Positions 1 through 11,796 of a DNA stretch of 64,000 nucleotides are shown here, in pieces; the first letter of the stretch is position 1, and every line of letters begins with the position of its first letter. The notes beneath the pieces were generated by a model, which did no database searches, was not told where the DNA came from, and worked only from the letters and a program-made list of their open reading frames with translations. Location of the stretch: assembly GCA_030674155.1 (NCBI GenBank), contig CM060344.1:29778188-29842187 (forward strand), in the 5' to 3' direction. Origin of the DNA: Stramonita haemastoma (lineage: Eukaryota; Mollusca; Gastropoda; Neogastropoda; Muricidae). Both the position numbers and the translations under genes were made by a program.

Positions 1-243
1 CCACGGCACTGGAATGATCCATTGGAAAGGCAGTGACCGATACGAATGGTTCCAGTACCGTCGCAGGAGCCACCAGAACGTTGCCATAATTATACAGCCC
101 CGAGCCGCCCTGGGACTCCAACCCCCCGATTTTTCCTCAGGGATGGTGTCTAAACACGACACCTGTGTGCATGCTGTTTTTTGCTCTTTCTTTTTATAAT
201 TTTGTCATCCGTTCCTACCGGCACACGATGGCCTGCTCTTCCA
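1..243 (+). repeat. Module C, partial copy (right part lost)
   Basis: This is a fragment of the module C element described in full at 7766-8371. It carries the block that runs from the CACTGGAATGATCCATTGG region through the GTTCCAGTACCGTCGCAGGA block to the TGGCCTGCTC block. It is fused directly to satellite A near 244. The left terminal repeat lies outside the window and the right one is missing, so this copy is truncated. I see no credible coding content. Confidence 0.8.
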
Positions 244-3200
244 CCTCATTCCATAGTTAAGTCCAAAATCTGACCCATGTATTGCTGGTGGGGTAAAAAA
301 TCCAACCCACCATTTCCTGTTCAAATCCAAAGTCTTATCCACCTATTCCTGGTCAGGTCCAAAATTCCTTCCAACATTTCTTGGTCAGGTCCAAAATCTG
401 ATCCACCTTTTCCTGGTCAGGTCGAAAATTCAACCCAACATTTCCTGGTAATGTCCAAAATGCAACCCACCTTTTCCTGATCCAGTCCAAAATCTAATCC
501 ATAATTTCCTAGTGAAGTCAAAACTCCAACCCACCATTTACTGCTTGGGTCCAAAATCAAACCCATTATTCCCTGGTTAGGTCCAAAATCTGATCCACCT
601 ATTTCTTCTCAGATCCAAAATCCAACCCACCATTTCCTGGTTAGATCTGAAAATCTAATCCACCTTTTCCTCGTCAAATCCAAAATCCACCCCACCATTT
701 CTTGGTCAGGTCCAAAATCTGATCCACCTTTTCCTCAATGGGTCCAAAATCAAATCCTGTTTTTCCTGGTCAGGTCCAAAGTTCAGTCTACTCACCTTTT
801 CTAATCATCTAAAATCCACCTTTTATTAGTTGGGTTAAAAATCCAATCCACCTTTTTCCTATCCTCTCCAAAATGCAACCTGCTTCTTTTTACTTTTCTC
901 TCAAATCTAACCACTATTTTGTGGTCAGGTCCAAATCCAACCTCATTTTGTATTTGTAGTACACACCCACCTATTCCTGCTCTGGTCCAAAATCAATCCC
1001 ACTATTTTCTCGGCAAGTCCAAAATCCAACCCACCATTTCCTGGTCAGGTCCAAAATCTGATCCGCCTTTTCCTGGTCAGAACTAAAATGAAACCTACCA
1101 TTTCCTGGTCAGGTCTAAAATCTGCTTCATCTTTTCCTGGTCAGGTCCAAAATCAAACCCACTATATCCTCGTCAGGTTCAAAATGCAACCCAACATTTC
1201 TTGGTCAGGTCCAAAATCTTATCCATATTTTCCTGGTAATCTCCAAAATCAAACCCACCATTTCCTTTTCAGGTCCAAAATTTAACCCACTATTCCATGG
1301 TCAGGTTCCAAATCTTATCCACCTATTCCTGGTCAGATCTTAAATCGAACCCACCTTTTCCTAGTCAGTGTCAAAATCTGATCCAGCTTTTCCTGGTGGG
1401 GTCCAAAATCTGATCAACATTTTCCTGGTCAGATCCAAAGTCAAACCCACCTTTTCCTAGTCAGGTCCAAAATCCAACCCACCATCCCATGGTCAGGTCG
1501 AAAATCTGATCCACCTTTTCCTACCCAAGTTCAAAATCCAACCCACCATTTCCTTGTCAGCTCCACAATCTGATCCACCTTTTCCTGAACAGGTCCAAAA
1601 TGCAACCCACCTTTTCCTTATCAGGTCCAAAGTTTAGGTAGCCACCTTTTCTCATCGCCTGAAATCCACCTTTTATTGGTTTGGTTAAAAATCCAAGAAA
1701 CCTTTTCCTTCTTCCATCGAAAATGCAACCAAACCCTTTGTACTTTTGTCTCAAATCTAACCCAGTATTTTCTGGTCAGGTCCAAATCCAACCTCATTTT
1801 CTGTTTGTAGTACAGACCCACCTATGTCTGATCAGGTCCAAAATCCAACCCACATTTTCCTGGTCAAGTCCAAAATCTGATCCACCTTTTCCTGGTCAGG
1901 TTCAAAATCCAACCCACCATTTCCTGGTCAAGTCAAAAATCCGATCCATCATTTCCTGGTCAGGCCCAAACTGTGATCCACCTTTCCCTGGTCATGTCCA
2001 AAGTCTGATCCACCTTTTCCTGGTCAGGTTCAAAATCCAACCCACCATTTCCTCGTCAGGTCAAAAATCTGATCCATCATTTCCTGGTCAGTTTCAAACT
2101 GTGATCCACCTTTTCCTGGTCAGGTCCAAAATCTGATACATCTTTTCCTGGTTAGGTCCAAAATCTGATCCATCTTTTCCTGGTTAGGTCCAAAATCTGA
2201 TCTACCTTTTCCGGGTCAGGTCCAAAATCAAACACACCATTTCTTGGTCAGGTCCAGAATCCAACCTACTATTTCCTTGTCAGGTCAAAAATCCAACCAG
2301 TTTTTGGTCAGGTTTCAAAATGTGATCCCAAGTTTCAAAATCCAACCCAAAATTTCCTGGTCAAGTCAAAAATGCAACCCACCATTTCCTGGTCAGGTCC
2401 AAAATCTTATCCATATTTTCCTGGTTAGGTCCAAATCCAACCCACCATTTCATGGTCAGGTTTAAAATCCAAGCCACCATTTCAGAGTCAGGTCCAAAAC
2501 CTGATCAACCTACTCCTGGTCAGATCCAAAATCCAAACCACCATTTCCTGGTCAGGTCCAAAATCTGATCCACCTTTTCTTGGTCAGGTCCACAATCTGA
2601 TCCACCATTTCCTGGACAGGTCCAAAATCCAATCCACCTTTTCCTGGTCAGGTCCAAAGTTCAGTGTACCCACCTTTTCTCATCATCTTAAATCCACCTT
2701 TAATTAGTTTGGTTAAAAATCCAACCCACCTTTTCCTTATCGCATCCAAAATGCAACCCACCTCTTCATATTTTGTCTGAAATCTAACCCACTATTTTGT
2801 GGTCAAGTCCATATCCAATTTCATTTTCTGTTTGTAGTACAGACCCACCTATTTCTTGTCAGCTCCAAAATCAAACCCACCTTTTCCTGGGCACGTCCAA
2901 GATCTGATTTATATTTTCCTGGTCAGGTCCAAAATCCAACCCAACATTTCCTGATCAAGTCCAAAATCCCAGATCCATATTTTCCTGGTAAGGTCCAAAA
3001 TTCAACCTACCATTTCCATGTCAGGTCCAAAATCAAAACCGCCTTTTCCTGGTCAGGTACAAAATCTGATCAACCTATTCCTGGTCAGGTACAACAAGTC
3101 CAGAAATCAATGCACCTATTCTTGGTTAGGTCCAAAATCGAAACCACCTTTTCCATGTCAGGTTCAAAATGTGATCCACCTTTTCCTAGTCAGGTCCACA

Positions 3201-5230
3201 ATCAGATCCACCTTTTCCTGGTCAAGTCCAAAGTCAAACCCGCCATTTCCTGGTCAGGTCCAAAATTCAACCCACCATTTTCTGGTCAGGTCCAAAATCT
3301 GATCCACCTTTTCCTCGTCAGGTCCAAAATCAACCCCACCTTTTCCTGGTTAGGTGCAAAATCTAATCCACCTGTTCTTGGTCAGGTCCAAAATCCAACC
3401 CAACATTTCTGGGTCAAGTTTAAAATGCAACCCACCATTTCCTGATCAAGTCCAAAATCTGATCCATATTTTTCTGGTCAGGTCCAAAATCCAACCCACA
3501 ATTCCCTAGTCAGGTATAAAATCTGATCCACGTATTCCTGGTCAGGTCCCAAATTCAAACCACCATTTTCTGGTCAGATCCAACCTCTAATCCCCCTTTT
3601 CCTGGTCAGGTCCAAAATCATACCCACCATTTCCTGGTTAGGTCCAAAATCTGATCAGCCTTTCCCTGGTCAGGTCCAAAATCCAACCCCACATTTCCTG
3701 GTCAAGTCCAAAATGGAACCCAACATATCCTGATCAAGTCCAAAATCTGATCCATATTTTCCTGGTCAGGTCCAAATTCCAACCCACCATTTCCTGGTCA
3801 GGTATAAAATCTGATCCACGTATTCCTGGTCAGGTCCCAAATTCAAACCACCATTTTCTGGTCAGATCCAACCTCTAATCCCCCTTTTCCTGGTCAGGTC
3901 CAAAATCCTACCCACCATTTCCTGGTTAGGTCCAAAATCTGATCAGCCTTTCCGTGGTCAGGTCCAAAATCCAACCCCACATATCCTGGTCAAGTCCAAA
4001 GTGGAACCTAACATATCCTGATCAAGTCCAAAATCTGATCCATAAACTGGTCAGGTCCAAATTCCAACCCACCATTTCCTGGTCAGGTCCAAAATCCAAC
4101 CCACTTATCCTTGGTCAGCTCCAAGGTCTGATCCACCTTTTCCTGGTCAGGTCCAAAATTAAACCCAGCATTTTTTGGTCAGGTCCAAAATCAGACCCAC
4201 TATTTCGCAGTGAGGTCCAATATCTTATCCACATTTTCCTGGTCAGGTCCAAAATCAAACCCACGATTTCCTTTTAAGGTCCAAAATCCAACCCACCATT
4301 CCATGGTCAGGTTTAAAATCTGATCCACCTAATCCTGGTCAGGTCCAACAGTTACAAAAACAACCTACCTATTCCTGGTCAGGTCCAAAATTGAACCCAC
4401 CTTGTCCTGGTAAGGGTCAATATCTGATCCAGCTTTTCCTTTTCAGGTCCAAAATCCAACCCCCCATTTCCTGGTCAGGTCCAAAATCCAACCTACAATT
4501 TCTTGGTCAGGTACAGAATCTGATCCACCTATTACTCGTCAGGTCCAAAATCCAACCCTGCATTTCCTGGTCAGGTCCAAAATCTGATCCACCTTTTCCT
4601 GGTCCAGTCCAAAATCCAACCCATCTTTTCCTTGTCAGGTCCAAAGTTCAGTCTACCCACCTTTTCTCATCATCTAAAATCCACCTTTTAATGGTTGGGT
4701 TAAAAATCCAACCTACCTTTTCCTCATCCTGTCCAAAATGCAACAAAACCTCTTTGTAGTTTTCTCTGAAATCTAACCCACTATTATCTGGTCAGGTCCA
4801 AAACCAATTTCATTTTCTGTTTTCCTTTTCATGGTTGGGTCCAAAATCCAACCCACCTTTTCCTGGTCAGGTCCAAAATCCAATCCACCTTTTCCTGGTC
4901 AGGTCCAAAACCTGACCCACCATTTCCTGGTCAGGTCCAAAATCGGATCCACCTTTTCCTGATCAGGTCCAAAATCCAATCCATTATTTTCTGGTCAGGT
5001 CAAAAATGTGATCCACATTTTCATGGTCAGGTCCTATATCAAACCCACCATTTCCTCGTCAGGTACAAAATGCACCCCACCATTTCCTGGTCAGGTCCAA
5101 AATCTGATCAGTATTTTTCTGGTTAGGTCCAAAATCCAACCCGCCATTTCCTGGTCAGGTCGAAAATCCAACCCACCATTCCATGGTCAGGTCCAAAATC
5201 TGATCCACCCATTCTTGGTTATGTCAGCCT
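244..5230 (+). repeat. Satellite A array 1 (32-bp monomers)
   Basis: This is a tandem array of about 32-bp monomers with the constant part TTTCCTGGTCAGGTCCAAAA. A 12-bp variable part is mainly of two types, CTGATCCACC-like and CAACCCACCA-like. Monomers differ by a few substitutions and by single-base indels. A more diverged cassette of about 220 bp interrupts the array repeatedly (near 790, 1630, 2660 and 4640). It contains CTCATCATCT, TTGGGTTAAAAATCCAACC and GTTTGTAGTACAGACCCACC. A 288-bp block (nine monomers) is duplicated at 3513-3800 and 3801-4088. Frames stay open over hundreds of bases only because the monomer has no stops on this strand. I see no gene. Confidence 0.95.
3513..4088 (+). 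repeat. Recent 288-bp duplication inside satellite A
   Basis: The block starting GGTATAAAATCTGATCCACG at 3513 recurs at 3801, exactly 288 bp (9 x 32) later. The same private variants follow in the same order, for example CCAACCTCTAATCCCCC. Copies this similar, among otherwise diverged monomers, point to a recent unequal exchange of a nine-monomer unit. Confidence 0.8.
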
Positions 5231-5644
5231 CTATAAGTAGGCTTGGTACAAACTACCATTTAACATGACCATGAAATGCAGAATTTTCTGACATGATTTT
5301 CTGACCCAGCAGTGCAAGCATAACCGATTGTGATGTCTTTGCTGATACATCATTTTCAGATTTCTTTAGTCAAAAGTCACAGATTTATGATCTGTTAGAT
5401 CCCCTTTAGTTAATACAACTAATAGTTGTGCTATTGTCATATCTAATAGAATTGTGACTATCAATAGCAGAGTTTAAGATAACTTCAGAATCTTGAGTTG
5501 AAGTTTGACCTTTGCTTTGATTTATATATACACCTCCCCATCCATGTGAGAGCTGTCTTTGAACAGTGTGGCCTAGGTAAGTGTAACTTAAATTTTCCCT
5601 CTTTGCTGAGGTAAGTTTGTGATTCACCACTTAAGGACATTTTT
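5231..5644. other. Single-copy insert between satellite A and block B
   Basis: These are about 410 bp of non-repetitive sequence found nowhere else in the window. It separates satellite A from the forward B block. There is one open frame of 74 codons on the minus strand (5406-5630) with no recognisable motif. I find no terminal inverted repeats or target duplication. It could be an old insertion or a remnant of the original flanking DNA. Confidence 0.6.
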
Positions 5645-7765
5645 ATCCACAACATAATCTACTGTACAAAATTTCAGCGTTTTATAACCCTACCGAACGG
5701 ATTTTACTTTGCAATAACACTGAAAAGCACATCTGTCTTCGTCCAAAGACAAGTTACAAAACACAATTTCTTTACTATAAAACCACATATTTTTACTGCA
5801 TTGTAAATCCTAACGCATTGCACTATGATAGCACAAAAGGCATTTTATATTACTGTAAACATAACAAAACACACCTTAAAACACATTTTACACAAACACA
5901 CAAAACACATTTTACTCATAACATTACGAAGTAATTATACCAAGCACCCCAAGCTTTCTTGAATTGTCCCATAACATAATTATGGCTCAATTATAACACT
6001 ACAAAACACATTCTACTTTACTGTAACACAACAAAACACAATTCACGTTATTGTAACATTACAAAACACATTTATTGAACTGTAACAGCAAAAAACATGT
6101 TTCAATTTAAGACCACACCAACACTCTTTACTACACTATAACACAAACAAGCACATATCACTGTACTCTGTAACACCATTAAACGCAAGTTACTGTACAA
6201 AACATATTTCATCGCATTATTGTATCATATCGTATCATCAGACAAAGCGCATGATACTTTACAACCACACTACAAAACATAGTTTACCGTAAACGCCTTC
6301 TACACTAATGTAACACTACAAAACGCATTCGACTATACTAGAACAAAGCAAAACAAACATTTTCTGTGCTATAACAGCACAAAACACACTTTTTCCTATA
6401 ATAAAATTTTTAAAGGACAAAACTTTTCACTGTATCATACCAACACAAAAGACACCTTTGTGCTTTAACACAAACAAATACAATTTACAATACTGTAACG
6501 TTACAAAACACATTTTCTGAAGTGGAACACCAAAAGAAATCCCATATTAACGAAAATACCCCTTCCATTTTAGTTTAACCTATCAGATCAAACCAGACAT
6601 TTCACTATTCTATAACACGACCAAAGACATTTTCACTATACTGTAAGACTACTAAACACTGTTTACTATACTAGAACACAAACAAAGACGTTTTGCAGTA
6701 CTAAGCATCATTGTATCATAACACCAGAAAAAACATTCTACTTTACTGTAAAACTACAAAACATATTTGACCCAAATGCAACAACACAAAAGATATTTTC
6801 TGTACTAGAACAGCACAAAACACACATTTTGCTGTATTAGTTTTGAAAAAAAAAACACACATTTTACTTTATCATAACAGTACAAAACACGCATATTATA
6901 TTTTGACTACATACACATCTTACTGAACTATGTATAACCATTAAACAAAACTTACTGTAAATAAACAAACATATCTTAAGAGAAAAAAAACATCATAATT
7001 TACAATAGTAGTAGGCATCCATCAGTCGTTGCGATCGAGTCTTTAGAGTGCAAAGCTGTTATACTTTATGCTTATTTACTTTTATACTGTTATACTTTAC
7101 ACACTACAAAACACAGTTTACCGTACTATAATATTACCAAACACCTTTTCTGTTCTGTAGCAGCACCAAACACACATTTTGCTGTACAATTCTGAATCGT
7201 TACTGCATTAAAGGTAAAACTACAAAACACATTCTACTTTACTATAACAATACAAAGCACATTTTACTGTACCCCAACAACAACAAAAAGTATCTTTTCA
7301 ACAATAACAAGATAAAAAGGTATTTTCTGTACTGAAACACAATATTTTGCTATTTTGTATAACACGCAAACATTTTGCTCCATTATAATGAAAAAAACGC
7401 ACAGCACATTTAACTGTATGATATAACAGCTCCAAACAGGAAAATATTATTTTCCTGTACTACAACACAACAAAACACAATTTACGATAATACAACTAAT
7501 AAAATCACATTTCCTGTACTATAACACCAAAAACCACACTTTTCTAAACTGTAAAACAAACACATTTAACCACAACAAAACAATCTACTGTACTATAAAA
7601 AAAAAAAAAAATTGTAGTCGTTTAACGGATTTCACTTTACATTAATACTAAAAATCACATTTCTCTGTACAAAGACACGTTACAAAGCGTATTTTCTGTA
7701 CTCACTGTACTATAACACAACAAAACACATTTTACCGTACTAAAATATTACAACATTTTCTGCAC
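5645..7765 (+). repeat. Block B, forward orientation, copy 1
   Basis: This AT-rich sequence is made of degenerate units of about 30 bp, typified by ACAAAACACATTTTACTGTA and CTATAACAC. It is the reverse complement of the B blocks that lie to the right of module C. Unit borders are loose and divergence is high. A short solo copy of the module C end lies inside it at 7006-7062. No open frame looks coding. Confidence 0.85.
7006..7062 (+). repeat. Solo end of module C inside block B
   Basis: The sequence begins TAGTAGTAGGCATCCATCAG and ends GAGTGCAAAGCTGTTATAC. It matches only the outer part of the module C terminal repeat. The same solo fragment is present at the equivalent place in the forward B block at 41150-41207, so it predates the duplication of B. 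Confidence 0.7.
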
Positions 7766-8044
7766 TAGTAGTAGGCACCCATCAGTCTTGGAAGACTATG
7801 GACTTGCATTCCTGTCTTGAGAGTGCAAAGCCTGGGTAAGTAAGTATGGAGGGAAGCTATTACCCATGCAGCAGCTGTCACTCCACGCCACTGGAATGAT
7901 CCATTCGAAAGGCAATTACTGATACGAATGGTTCCAGTACCGTCGCAGGAGCCACCAGAACGTTGCCATATACAGCCCCGAGCCGCCCTGGGATTCCAAC
8001 TCCCGATTTTTCCTCAACTAAACAAAACACCTGTGTGCATGCTC

Positions 8045-8075
<31 letters not shown>

Positions 8076-8371
8076 ATGTCCTCCGCTTCTACTACCACAC
8101 GATACCCTGCTCATCAGAAAGGCGGAACGGGGTTTTCACATGTGTGCACAATGTTCTGCGTCAGTTCACACACGGTGCCTCGGGTTACAGTCTCATCCAA
8201 ATGACTTCTGCACCATAACACCAGTAAAACACAGAGGGTGGGTTTGCTTATGGACATGACGAGAGGGGGGGTCTTGCTGCCTGGGTAACAGCTTGTCCAT
8301 ATTTTTTTTTACCCAGGCCTTGCGCAACTTCATAGTCTTCCGAGACTCATGGGTGCCTTCAACTACTACTA
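7766..8371 (+). mobile_element. Module C, full copy with long terminal inverted repeats
   Basis: This is an element of about 600 bp. The left end reads TAGTAGTAGGCACCCATCAG and the right end is its inverted counterpart (ACTCATGGGTGCC, then CTACTACTAA). The inverted similarity continues inward through the GAAGACTATGGACTTGC block, GCCTGGGTAA and GGAAGCTATTACCC, giving roughly 130 bp per arm with indels. In better copies the arm contains a hairpin with 10-bp stem TTGCGCTCTA and TAGAGCGCAA around a 5-base loop. The centre carries GTTCCAGTACCGTCGCAGGA and a T-run. It has no transposase, so it looks like a non-autonomous inverted-repeat element. It sits exactly between B-forward (left) and B-reverse (right). 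I do not know its superfamily. Confidence 0.75.
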
Positions 8372-9821
8372 ACACTACAAACACGCATTTTACTTTATGT
8401 ATTTTACTACACTATTACACAAACACATTTGCACTATGCAATATAATATTAAGACTATAAAACATTATAAAGGTATTTTGTAATAGCATAATACAGTCAA
8501 ATGTTATAGTACAAGTAAAGGCGTTTACAGAAAAATGTGTTTTCTTATGAAGTTGTAAGGTATTAACCGATTTGTAATCTTATAAAACGGTGAAATATGT
8601 TATTATTTTTTCGTTGTTTGTTTGTCTGTTTTTTTACAGTGAATTACGCTGAATGGTGTTACATACTATAGTAAAATGTGTTTGTGTTTTAGTAGATAGT
8701 TTTTATGAAATATAGTACTGTAAATGTGTTTTGTAGGTTTTAATGTAAGTTTTGTGCTGTTTTGATACAGGAAAATGTGTTGTGTTTTTCATTATAGTAT
8801 TATCCCTTCAGGGATGATTAAAGTGTTTTTGAAAAGGTTAGTTGTGTGCAGTTCTGATTCTGAAAATGAGGGAGTTTTGAAAAGTGTTTTCTTGTATTTA
8901 GCTTTCTGTAATAGCATAGTGCAGTAAAATGTGTTTTGTAGAGTGCTTGTAAAGTATGATGCGTATTGTTGTCTTAAACGGGGAAATATGTTTTCTAAAG
9001 TAAATGGATGTTTTGTTGTGTTTCCTAGAACAGTGAAAAGAGTGTGTAAAAGCAAACAGTCTGTAGTATAGCAAAATGTGTTTAATGGTGTAATAGTATT
9101 GTTACATTCCAGCAAATGTCTTTTTGTGCTGTTGTAGTGCAGTAAAATGTGTTTTGTAGTGTGATGGGAAAGTAGATTGTGTTTTTTTGTAGTGTTATCA
9201 TACAGTAATGTACTGGACAGTGAAATCTGCAGTTTTGGGAAGTTGCAATTCCAGAAATGTGGAATTTGATAGTAGTACAAGCAAGATGTACGCTGGTTTC
9301 AGTGTCTGAGTCAAGCCTATAGCAAATCTTACATGACAAATGCTAAACACTCTACACAGGGTTTTGTCTGCATCTGGGATAATACATGTTGTAACAACGA
9401 ATTGTTTGGCTGCAATTCTGCACACAGATTCATTTCCTTCATAGATTGTGCGTGATTATGTAAGTGATATATGTGCTGCAGAAAGTTATATATCTGTGGC
9501 AATGCACTATTCTTGTATAGTTCATGGACTATGTAACAAAGCATTCTGCATCCAGATTTATTTCCCAGTTGTGCATTTCTGATTTTGAAAATGTGAGAGT
9601 TTCGATGTAGTACAGAAAAATGTTTTCGGTGTTCTAGTACTAAAAGGTTTTCTGTAAAAGGTTTTGTGGAGTGGTTGTAAAGTATGATGATGCGTTTTGA
9701 TGATTTAATCGGTAAAATATGTTTTGTACAGTGCATGATGTTTTATGGTGTTTCCTAGTACAGTGAAATGAGTTTGTGTTATAGCATGCTGTGTATTTGT
9801 CTGTATTATAGGAAAATGTGT
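8372..9821 (-). repeat. Block B, reverse orientation, copy 2 (first part)
   Basis: This has the same family as 5645-7765 in the opposite orientation, with units such as AGTAAAATGTGTTTTGTAGT. It is continued at 12154-13204 after a transposon insertion, giving about 2.5 kb in total. A more complex 270-bp core (about 9215-9490) is shared with the other B copies. A short retroposon tail (8795-8832) is shared with the copy at 43005. No coding sequence is supported. Confidence 0.85.
9215..9490 (-). repeat. Complex conserved core of block B
   Basis: Unlike the surrounding simple units, this stretch has normal sequence complexity. It is better conserved between B copies (22445-22710, 37955-38190, 43445-43680, 56715-56970). 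On the minus strand an open segment reads CRIAAKQFVVTTCIIPDADK. It is preceded by TGTGTGCAG (acceptor-like) and followed by CATGTAAGA (donor-like). That could be an exon remnant, but I recognise no family and copies differ by small indels. Confidence 0.5.
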
Positions 9822-9867
9822 TTAACCTTCGCGAGACCTCGTTTTTAAACTCACACGGAAGAGCTCC

Positions 9868-10013
9868 TGGGTGACCAGTCACCCATGGTTTTTACATAGA
9901 CATTTCCCTTACTACGCCTCGCCAGATTTCGTGGGTGACCAGTCACCCATGGTTTTTACATAGACATTTCCCTTACTACGCCTCGCCAGATTTCGTGGGT
10001 GACCAGTCACCCA
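9868..10013. repeat. Left subterminal palindromes of the piggyBac-type element
   Basis: Three copies of the near-palindrome TGGGTGACCAGTCACCCA begin at 9868, 9932 and 9996, a strict 64-bp spacing. The spacers of the second and third units are nearly identical (TTTTTACATAGACATTTCCC and then CTCGCCAGATTTCG). Such subterminal arrays are plausible transposase binding sites. That role is inferred, not shown. Confidence 0.85.
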
Positions 10014-10210
10014 TGGTTTTCAAATAGATCAGACAGCTAAGCATCATGTAATTTTTGAGACAATAAAGCTGAATCTGAAAAGTGATGTCTTAGAATCAAT
10101 GTGTGTTGCCTTGATTATGATGTGGGAAATAAGAGCTCATTCATTTGATTTGAAAGTGAAAGGTTTATACTAGCACCCATGTAAACTGAAATAGACTGAC
10201 AAAGAAATTC

Positions 10211-10224
10211 ACTCACACACACAC

Positions 10225-10322
<98 letters not shown>

Positions 10323-10365
10323 GAGAGACAGAGACAGAGACAGAGACAGAGACAGAGACAGAGAT
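10211..10365. repeat. (CA)n and (GAGACA)n microsatellite
   Basis: About 105 bp of alternating CA is followed by about 45 bp of GAGACA repeats. It lies inside the piggyBac-type element. The cysteine/valine and serine/leucine-rich open frames read from it on the minus strand are artefacts of the simple repeat. Confidence 0.97.
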
Positions 10366-11047
10366 ATAACAAATACACTATATGTTTTTAGCATTAACAC
10401 ACAGTATGTTTTTAGCATTCTAAACAAAATATATATTTCATAAATATGCGGTAAATGGCATCAGATAGCAACTTTCTGATGAAAAAATTAAAACACAGAT
10501 CATCAAGATCATAAATTCTTTAATATCTTTATCAATTTCTCCATGAAATTTTCAGTCAGACTCAAACTGGTGTGTTCATAACAGAAGCCCCCCAAAACGT
10601 TCAACATGTGCAAAAGCCAAAAAGCAAAATAACAATTGTACCTGCTGATATCAATCATAGGTAAGGAAAGAAATCATGTACATTTAAGAACAGAACAAAC
10701 CATACGAATCAGTGCACATTTGCACGCGTACACACGCACACACACATATGATATACACACTTGCAAAATACTAGAAATATAATTCTGAACTGTTAGAATG
10801 CACAAAATACTAAGAAGAAATTCAAACCTGAACTGTTTGTACGGATAGTATCCTACAATTCATTACTGAATGTCTTGGATAAGATAAAAACAAATCAAAC
10901 AAACAAACAAAATCAAACAAAAACAGTAGAAAATATTTCATTCTTATGAAGGACATCAGTACCAGTTTAGAGCTGAGACAAACATTTACCAGCATCAATA
11001 GGGAGCTGCTAAAACTGATTTTGTTCTTGTATTTGTTGCCCCTGGGC

Positions 11048-11373
11048 TCAATGATTGCTGGGAGTGGGAGGTGTTGCTCTTGGCAGTTCTTCACCACCAG
11101 GTGCTTGGATGATAGTAACCTCTGTCTCCAGCATCAGACTGCAGTCTGGGCAGATTTGCATAGCGTGATTTCGACATATCCAGTTTTGACAGTTAATGCA
11201 GGAACCTGTTGTTTTGCGATCAGCCTTCCAGTGGCAGAAGCCACAGCGGCCTTATGCCTTCTTTTGTTTCTTTGGACTTTGGCTGGTGGTGGACTTTCTT
11301 GCAGCAGATACAGAGGACTTCTTCGCAGTTGCTGCAGAACGTAGTAAAAGTCTTATGATTTTAGCCAACCTTC
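11048..11373 (-). pseudogene. C-terminal zinc-finger remnant of a piggyBac-like transposase
   Basis: Read on the minus strand, the frame ending at the stop 11048-11050 encodes a Lys/Ser/Thr-rich linker and then a cysteine-rich finger. The finger includes RCGFCHWKADRKTTGSC, a further CxxC, a C-x2-H pair and a closing CPDC. This spacing matches the C-terminal cysteine-rich domain of piggyBac-derived (PGBD4-like) transposases, which binds the transposon ends. An in-frame TAA lies just before the finger and separates it from the linker. I see no catalytic (DDD) domain in the 1 kb upstream on this strand, only AT-rich sequence. The gene is therefore a dead tail fragment. The element would depend on a transposase made elsewhere. 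Confidence 0.78.
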
Positions 11374-11658
11374 ATGTGTAAAACAACCTTAATAAAATTA
11401 ACAACTACTATCAAACAGAAAAATGTTTCACTTACTGCTCACACAGTTGCTCAGGCCTTGCCATACTACAAGTTTGGTTGAATAGAAGACTAAACCTGAG
11501 CAAGCTCTCTCAGGTGTTAATCATATGACTGTCTCAAGTGAGCAAGGCACACTTGCTAACCCTCCAGCTATACTACTAGGTCTACAAGGACTACACAAAA
11601 GATCCTTACTGCAGACCTGGTTGACAAAGGCAATGGAAGACAAAAGCCCAGCCACCAT

Positions 11659-11675
11659 GGGGGGGGGGGGGGGGG
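11659..11675. repeat. 17-bp poly-G tract
   Basis: This is a run of 17 G inside the piggyBac-type element. It is a simple homopolymer and is prone to length error in sequencing. Confidence 0.9.
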
Positions 11676-11796
11676 AGCTAAAGTAGGTCAAGAAGCCTAC
11701 ATGTCTCTGAGTTGACTACTCAAGTTTGTTTGGTCCCAAGGAGATAGGTCTACTGGCAACCCAAGGAAAGTGCTTCCTCAAGCACAATAAAATGTA

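Noticed and set aside
244..5230. CRISPR array (32-bp direct repeats)
   Set aside because: Repeats are contiguous, without unique spacers, diverged, tens of kilobases long, and lie in a genome with eukaryotic SINE and LINE insertions.
7878..8384. Proteins of 60-100 codons in module C
   Set aside because: Frames are not conserved between the copies at 1, 7766, 36606 and 41914, and they run through poly-T and terminal repeats.
8792..9882. Minus-strand proteins in block B (for example 8792-9280, 43076-43687)
   Set aside because: They are AT-rich Thr/Asn/Leu/Tyr-biased readings of the degenerate repeat and are disrupted differently in each B copy. Only the short core near 9215-9490 merits a second look.
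10115..10427. Cys/Val-rich and Ser/Leu-rich proteins on the minus strand
   Set aside because: They are direct translations of the CA and GAGACA microsatellite.
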